A DNA stretch of 64,000 bases from Methylacidiphilales bacterium (GTDB lineage Bacteria; Verrucomicrobiota; Verrucomicrobiia; Methylacidiphilales; UBA1321), in the NCBI GenBank assembly GCA_026225555.1, contig JAMFSY010000003.1:1-64000 (forward strand). Direction: 5' to 3'. Positions 59,718 to 64,000 of the stretch are shown here, one piece after another. A program made the translations under genes and the position numbers. The notes under the pieces were generated by a model. The model saw only the letters and a program-made list of their open reading frames with translations, did not search any database and had not been told where the DNA came from. Numbering within the stretch: the first letter of the stretch is position 1; each line of letters starts with the position of its first letter.

Positions 59718-61133
59718 ATGCCGGTTCACGATGCCGCCCTGCTTCTTCTGGGCCATGGGTCCACGCTGAATGCCGATTCAAGCGCGCCGACCTACCAGCA
59801 CGCCGAGGAGATCCGCCGTCGCGGTCTCTTCGCCGAGGTCCATGTCGCCTTCTGGAAGGAGGAGCCCAATTTCCGGCAGGCCCTTCGCCAGACGCGTCGG
59901 CGACGAGTTTATGCTGTGCCGAATTTCATCAGTTCCGGCTACTTTACCGAACAGGTCATCCCGAGGGAATTGGGATTGACTGGCGCCATCACGCAAGTCG
60001 GCGACCAGGAAATCATTTACTGCGATCCGGTCGGGCTGCATCCCGCCATGACAGAAGCGCTATTGCAACGGGCGCAAGGCGTGGTCGAGAAATCGGGCGA
60101 GACGATCCCGGCTCCCGCGCGGACAGCGTGCCTTTTCATCTGCGGCCACGGAACGTCGTTCAACGATAACTCGACCAAGATCATCCATGAACAGGCGGCG
60201 GAAATTCGACGGCGCGGTCTCTACGCCGATTGCCAGCCGGTGCTGATGGAGCAGACGCCGTTCGTGAAAGATTGGCGGACGTTGACACCCTGCCCGGACG
60301 TGATCGTGGTGCCCTTTTTCATTTCCGACGGCCTGCACTCCTTCGAGGACATTCCCGTGCTGCTCGGGTTGACGCACAATATGAGGGAAAAGAGTTTCCA
60401 GAATCCCCATCACGAGATCGGCCGGCGGCTTTGGTATGCCACCGCCATCGGCACGGATGCGTTTATCGCCGATGTGATCCTCGCGCAGGTGGAGCAGGCC
60501 GCGAAATCGGCTGGGGAAATTTCGCCAGCGGCGGAAACCTCCCCCGCGACCATCGAAGTTGAGCTGGAACAATTTCTGAAGTGTGGCCCGTTACCGGGTA
60601 AAATCGGACAGGTAATCCTTCGTCCCGGATTCGAATTACGGCATCAGGATGATGCGGACGAAGGACCGGATGCCCTTCAGTCTTTGCGTTCCCTGGAGGA
60701 GTTGCGCCAATGGATCCGGCTTGACTCGGCGGGCGATTTTCGGCCTCTCCGCGCCGCGCCGAATTTGCAGCGTGGCTGGTTGTATCGCGCCACCGATTGG
60801 GCCGGCCTTCATGCCGCGCTCGATTATTTGTATCCCGCCGAACTCGCGAACTGGCTGCTTTGGAAAGAAGGCCGATTGCCCCTGACGCCCTGGCGGGAGA
60901 CCGCAGAACGACAAACGGGCCGCTTCCGGATCGTGCGGGAAATGGATGAGAACGCGCTGGCCGAGTTAGTCGCGACGAACTGCGAGCCCGGTTGCCTGAA
61001 GCGGCGACTCTGGTCTCCCGCCGGGCAGTCGGTGAAAAGCAGCGGCGGCGAGATTCCCTTGCTCTGTCCCGAGGCCTGCAATTTTCTCGTAGGAAAAGCC
61101 CGGGAAAAATTGAAGGGCCCGGAGACCGAATAG
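59718..61133 (+). CDS. Double CbiX-like domain protein with C-terminal Fe-S (DR2241-like) region
   Basis: 471 aa. Two chelatase-like domains: residues ~1-130 with LLLLGHGSTLNADS (H13) and ~135-275 with FICGHGTSFNDNS; each has the CbiX metal-site His. The C-terminal ~190 residues include an Arg/Trp-rich module and four cysteines in two C-x3-C pairs (C422/C426, C450/C454), suggesting a [4Fe-4S] cluster. The order CbiX-CbiX-FeS matches Deinococcus DR2241-like proteins, a group linked to cobalt chelation in sirohydrochlorin/cobalamin chemistry. No other cobalamin gene or cobalamin riboswitch is seen nearby. Confidence 0.8.
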   Translation: MPVHDAALLLLGHGSTLNADSSAPTYQHAEEIRRRGLFAEVHVAFWKEEPNFRQALRQTRRRRVYAVPNFISSGYFTEQVIPRELGLTGAITQVGDQEIIYCDPVGLHPAMTEALLQRAQGVVEKSGETIPAPARTACLFICGHGTSFNDNSTKIIHEQAAEIRRRGLYADCQPVLMEQTPFVKDWRTLTPCPDVIVVPFFISDGLHSFEDIPVLLGLTHNMREKSFQNPHHEIGRRLWYATAIGTDAFIADVILAQVEQAAKSAGEISPAAETSPATIEVELEQFLKCGPLPGKIGQVILRPGFELRHQDDADEGPDALQSLRSLEELRQWIRLDSAGDFRPLRAAPNLQRGWLYRATDWAGLHAALDYLYPAELANWLLWKEGRLPLTPWRETAERQTGRFRIVREMDENALAELVATNCEPGCLKRRLWSPAGQSVKSSGGEIPLLCPEACNFLVGKAREKLKGPETE

Positions 61134-61229
61134 ATCCGGACGATTCCGCTGGAGCGAGGCGGGGAGTCGCGGAATGGAGATTTAAAGCGAATCAGGCCGC
61201 CCTCGCCTATTTAGCTGGAAAGCTTTAGT

Positions 61230-61937
61230 ATGCGGACGATGAGAGGCATCTTTTTTTCCCGCGTCCGAATCTGTGCGCTGATTTTGCTGGCCGTGGGGTG
61301 GGGTCTTCTCAACCCTTCGGCCCAGGCCAAGGCGGCCAAAATTCTCGACCTGAATGATTCCGTGGCGGCGAATCGTATCCTGACTAAATTTGCCCAGATC
61401 GTCCAAGGCTCCGACATGGGAACCTTTCTGAGCAGCCGAGGTCCTTTCACGCTTTTTGCGCCGACCAATTCCGCTTTTTCAAAGCTGCCTCCCGGCACGC
61501 TGGAAGCCCTCCTCCGGCCGGAAAATAAAGAAGTGCTTCAACGCATCCTGCTGCTTCACGTGGTGAATGGAAAAAGGCTTACGGCCAAGGATCTCCTTCC
61601 GCTGAAGACCGTGCTCTCCTGCGAAGGACATCCCCTACCCGTCCACGCCAGCAAATCGGGCACGCAGTACGTGATGAAGGCGAAGATCCTTCACGCCGAT
61701 ATTCGTTGCGAAAACGGCTTGATCCACGAGATCGATACAGTCCTTCTGCCTCCCGATGTGAAGTTCCCTTTGCCGGAAGTTGCTCCCGCGCCTGCGCCTG
61801 CGCCTGAGGCGACCACAAACGCCGCGCCGGATACCAACGCGCCACCTTCCCCGCCCACGGCACCGGCTGATACGAATGCCGCACCGGTTCCTGCTCCGGA
61901 AACTCCGGCGGCTTCGACCAACTCTCCTCCGCAGTAA
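61230..61937 (+). CDS. Secreted fasciclin (FAS1) domain protein
   Basis: 235 aa. Signal peptide ~1-33 (ALILLAVGWGLLNPSAQA). One FAS1 domain (~38-178): the H1 box GPFTLFAPTNSAFSKLP and the C-terminal H2-like GLIHEIDTVLLPP are well conserved; a YxH-like LLLHVVNGK links them. A Pro/Ala/Thr/Asn-rich tail (~183-235; PAPAPAPEATTNAAPDTN) probably spans the wall or periplasm. Adhesive or matrix role by family. Converges on obgE with 4 bp between stops. Confidence 0.87.
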   Translation: MRTMRGIFFSRVRICALILLAVGWGLLNPSAQAKAAKILDLNDSVAANRILTKFAQIVQGSDMGTFLSSRGPFTLFAPTNSAFSKLPPGTLEALLRPENKEVLQRILLLHVVNGKRLTAKDLLPLKTVLSCEGHPLPVHASKSGTQYVMKAKILHADIRCENGLIHEIDTVLLPPDVKFPLPEVAPAPAPAPEATTNAAPDTNAPPSPPTAPADTNAAPVPAPETPAASTNSPPQ

Positions 61938-61941
61938 CTGA

Positions 61942-63009
61942 TTATCCGTCGGCCAGCTCTTTTTTGAGGAGCGCTTTAAGCTCCTCGATACCCTCAAGGT
62001 TGTCGCCGGAAATAGGCAACGCCTTACGGCGCACCTTGCGCTCGAATTTCTTCAGGTTTTCCGCCGCTTCGGGAAGATCCATTTTATTGGCGATGATGAA
62101 GTAGGGACGCTCGCCGAGTTCTTTCTGGTAGAGACTGACCTCGGTGCGGAGCTGAGCGAAATCGTCGCGGGGATCGCGGCCTTCGCTGCCAGCCATGTCG
62201 ATGACGAAGAGCAGGACGCGGCAGCGTTCGACGTGCCGCAGGAATTCATGGCCCAGGCCGATGCCTTCATGCGCGCCCTCGATCAAGCCGGGAATATCGG
62301 CGACGGTCACGCGCTTGAAATCGGGATATTCGATCACGCCAATCATCGGCTCCAGGGTTGTGAAAGGATAAGGCGCGATCTTGGGATGCGCGGCGGAGAG
62401 GCGCGAAAGCAGCGTCGATTTGCCCGCATTCGGATAACCGACCAAGCCCGCATCCGCAATCGATTTGAGTTCGAGCTGGAACTGTCCTCGCTCACCCTCT
62501 TCGCCATTTTCATAACGGCGGGGCGCCTGATTGACCGAGGACTTGAAATTCATATTGCCGCGCCCACCCCGGCCTCCGGAGCAAAGGACGAACTTCTCGC
62601 CCGCCTTAACCAGATCCGCGACGCGTTCCAGCAAATTGGGATCTTCGGGTACGCTGACCGCATCGTCGGGCGCGCGCTGGCCTTCCTCGACCAAAGGACG
62701 AATGAGGGCATCCGGGAGACGGCTTACCACCGTGCCGGGCGGGACGCTGATGATGCAATCCTCGCCGGATCGTCCGGACATCTGCTTCTTGCCCCCGTTC
62801 TGGCCATTTTTGGCGAACTGGTGCGGCGAGTAACGGTAACGGATCAGGTTGTTGACGTGGGGATCGACGACAATGACGACGCTGCCCCCGCGACCACCGT
62901 TGCCACCATCGGGGCCGCCATCGGGCATGTTCTTTTCACGAAGAAAACTACAGGCACCGGGGCCACCGTTGCCCGCTCGTGCGACGATGCGGACGCGGTC
63001 GACAAACAT
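61942..63009 (-). CDS. obgE: Obg-family GTPase
   Basis: 355 aa. N-terminal Gly-rich Obg fold (1-158; PDGGPDGGNGGRGGSVV), then G domain: G1 GYPNAGKST, G3 VADIPGLIEGAHEGIGLGHE, G4 ANKMDLPE, G5 ISGDNLEGIEEL. The C-terminal extension is short. A 50S assembly and stress checkpoint GTPase. The operon order rplU-rpmA-obgE is the conserved bacterial one. Confidence 0.96.
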   Translation of the reverse strand: MFVDRVRIVARAGNGGPGACSFLREKNMPDGGPDGGNGGRGGSVVIVVDPHVNNLIRYRYSPHQFAKNGQNGGKKQMSGRSGEDCIISVPPGTVVSRLPDALIRPLVEEGQRAPDDAVSVPEDPNLLERVADLVKAGEKFVLCSGGRGGRGNMNFKSSVNQAPRRYENGEEGERGQFQLELKSIADAGLVGYPNAGKSTLLSRLSAAHPKIAPYPFTTLEPMIGVIEYPDFKRVTVADIPGLIEGAHEGIGLGHEFLRHVERCRVLLFVIDMAGSEGRDPRDDFAQLRTEVSLYQKELGERPYFIIANKMDLPEAAENLKKFERKVRRKALPISGDNLEGIEELKALLKKELADG

Positions 63010-63064
63010 AAATTAATCAGGCCGGGAGCGAAGAGCTCCCGCGCCTCCCTGGGAAAAGGGTTGC

Positions 63065-63319
63065 TTAGGCGGCAACCGCTTCGAGAACATGCACGCGGCG
63101 ATTGGTGCGGTCGAACTTGACCACGCCGGCTGTGAGGGCGAAAAGCGTGTGATCGCGTCCGATACCGACGTTCGCGCCGGGGCGGAAACGGGTGCCGCGC
63201 TGGCGAACGAGAATGTTGCCCGCAATGACGGCTTCGCTGCCGTATTTTTTCACGCCGAGACGTTTGCTGATGCTATCGCGTCCGTTGCGTACGCTGCCTT
63301 GACCTTTTTTATGCGCCAT
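63065..63319 (-). CDS. rpmA: 50S ribosomal protein L27
   Basis: 84 aa basic protein with [20 protein letters not shown] at the start, [15 protein letters not shown] in the middle and VHVLEA at the end, diagnostic of L27, whose N-terminus reaches the peptidyl-transferase centre. There is no cleavable N-terminal extension. It lies 15 bp after rplU and 55 bp before obgE. Confidence 0.97.
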   Translation of the reverse strand: MAHKKGQGSVRNGRDSISKRLGVKKYGSEAVIAGNILVRQRGTRFRPGANVGIGRDHTLFALTAGVVKFDRTNRRVHVLEAVAA

Positions 63320-63334
63320 AGTCGTCTTTCGTTA

Positions 63335-63652
63335 TTAGAGGGAGATGCTGGTGATCTTCACGCGGCTCAGTTTCTGCCGATGCCCGACCGTGCGGTGATA
63401 ACCTTCGCGACGCTGGAACTTGTAAGCGATGACCTTCTTGGCCTTCACTTCCTCGACGAGCTCGATGCCCACCGTGGCGCCGCTGAGAAGCGGGTTACCA
63501 ACCGAAAATTTATCGCCGTTGCCGACGAGGAGAACGTCCGAAATGGTAAGCTTCTTCTCGCCTTCGGCGGGAAAATCAACCAATTCGATATCGAGGGTTT
63601 CACCCTCGGTTACTTTATACTGCTTTCCACCTGTACGGATAACGGCAAACAT
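63335..63652 (-). CDS. rplU: 50S ribosomal protein L21
   Basis: 105 aa: MFAVIRTGGKQYKVTEGETL at the start and KVIAYKFQRREGYHRTVGHR near the end identify L21, an early-binding 23S rRNA protein. First gene of the rplU-rpmA-obgE operon; AAAGGAGC lies ~6 nt before its ATG. Confidence 0.97.
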   Translation of the reverse strand: MFAVIRTGGKQYKVTEGETLDIELVDFPAEGEKKLTISDVLLVGNGDKFSVGNPLLSGATVGIELVEEVKAKKVIAYKFQRREGYHRTVGHRQKLSRVKITSISL

Positions 63653-63701
63653 GAATAGCTCCTTTAATTTAGCGAGCCGCTAATCATGCCGGAATCCATG
63701 A

Positions 63702-63726
63702 GGCGTGCAAGCTTTTCTTACACGCC
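63702..63726. other. Hairpin between the partial gene and rplU
   Basis: GGCGTG (63702-63707) pairs with CACGCC (63721-63726), with inner AAG/CTT pairs. On the plus strand it is followed by TTTTCTC, on the minus strand by no T-run. It lies 16 bp after the stop of the upstream gene on the minus strand and may end that transcript. Confidence 0.45.
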
Positions 63727-63741
63727 TTTTCTCAACCTCTC

Positions 63742-64000
63742 TTAGAACTCGAGGGAGAACAACTTGATGCCGCCTGCGTCGCGATGCGCGGCCTGTCCGG
63801 TTTCGTGCTGGACGTCGTACGATTGCGAGGGTGCGGAGAGATACTTCTCACCCATGCCGTACTCCGCGGGGGCGGTCGGCGAAATCATGACCGTGCCATA
63901 TTTGACGCCATCGACAAAGACGCCACCCAGTTTGGGTTTCAGGACCACGTGCGGATTAGGAGGGGACTTCATCGACTGGGTGCTGAGCCCAGGCTCTGGC
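63742..64000 (-). CDS. Hypothetical protein, 3' part only
   Basis: The frame stays open to the window edge, so the 5' end is outside; at least 86 C-terminal residues are seen. An internal Met at 63972 is preceded by coding-like codons (PEPGLSTQS) and is unlikely to be the start. The visible part (HVVLKPKLGGVFVDGVKYGT, GMGEKYLSAPSQSYDVQHE) is Gly/Tyr/Pro-rich. Family not recognised. Directly upstream of rplU on the same strand. Confidence 0.6.
   Translation of the reverse strand, partial: PEPGLSTQSMKSPPNPHVVLKPKLGGVFVDGVKYGTVMISPTAPAEYGMGEKYLSAPSQSYDVQHETGQAAHRDAGGIKLFSLEF

Overview
The window reads as a chromosomal segment of a Gram-negative, GC-rich (about 60% by eye) saprophyte of the Verrucomicrobiota. 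The strongest lineage evidence is a complete Verru_Chthon cassette: four pseudopilin-like proteins (A-D) next to a PEP-CTERM protein with autotransporter-associated beta-strand repeats. The density of glycoside hydrolases and acetylesterases and the outer-membrane porins and efflux systems agree with this. No insertion sequence, integrase, phage gene or CRISPR array was seen.

Layout. 0.1-3.1 kb: minus-strand amino-sugar operon (LacI regulator, nagB, nagA). 3.6-5.1 kb: a CsoR/RcnR-type metal repressor divergent from an RcnA-type Ni/Co exporter. 5.4-14.1 kb: minus-strand Verru_Chthon cassette B-C-D-A followed by the PEP-CTERM beta-strand-repeat protein. 14.9-20.6 kb: a GntR-type regulator, a small secreted binding-module protein and a large secreted glycosidase. 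20.8-35.2 kb: a divergent glycan-utilisation locus. Leftwards it encodes a GH3 enzyme, two SGNH/SASA acetylesterases and a TIM-barrel hydrolase. Rightwards it encodes a secreted SGNH protein, a second GntR-type regulator, beta-glucuronidase and a sodium:solute symporter. 35.3-42.8 kb: a small secreted protein, a tolC-macA-macB operon, a porin, a decayed small gene and a small secreted His-rich protein. 43.1-51.7 kb: one operon encoding response regulator, histidine kinase, RND adaptor, RraA-like protein, RND pump and TolC. 51.8-54.0 kb: a lipoprotein, a run of hairpins and a second porin. 54.1-56.6 kb: an ars locus (arsR divergent from DUF6428-like gene, arsC, acr3). 56.8-64.0 kb: GT61 glycosyltransferase, small secreted protein, tRNA-Arg(ACG), PHP phosphoesterase, a CbiX-CbiX-FeS fusion, a fasciclin-domain protein, then the conserved rplU-rpmA-obgE cluster and the 3' part of an unknown gene.

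How the genes fit together. The centre is dedicated to sensing, importing and dismantling a complex, O-acetylated, uronic-acid-containing glycan. Secreted enzymes make fragments, the symporter imports them, and cytoplasmic GH3, SASA, TIM-barrel and UidA enzymes finish the job. NagB and NagA could take up released amino sugar.

Most interesting items. (1) Two paralogous one-component regulators fuse a GntR-type winged helix to what looks like an ABC-transporter solute-binding-protein domain, with no signal peptide; each sits with its own set of glycan genes. (2) A 17-nt near-identical box upstream of the two-component/RND operon also precedes a small secreted His-rich protein whose start codon lies inside a hairpin, suggesting a regulon. 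(3) An RraA-like gene lies inside the RND operon. (4) Four tandem hairpins lie ahead of porin 2. (5) A DUF6428-like ars protein carries an eight-cysteine tail.
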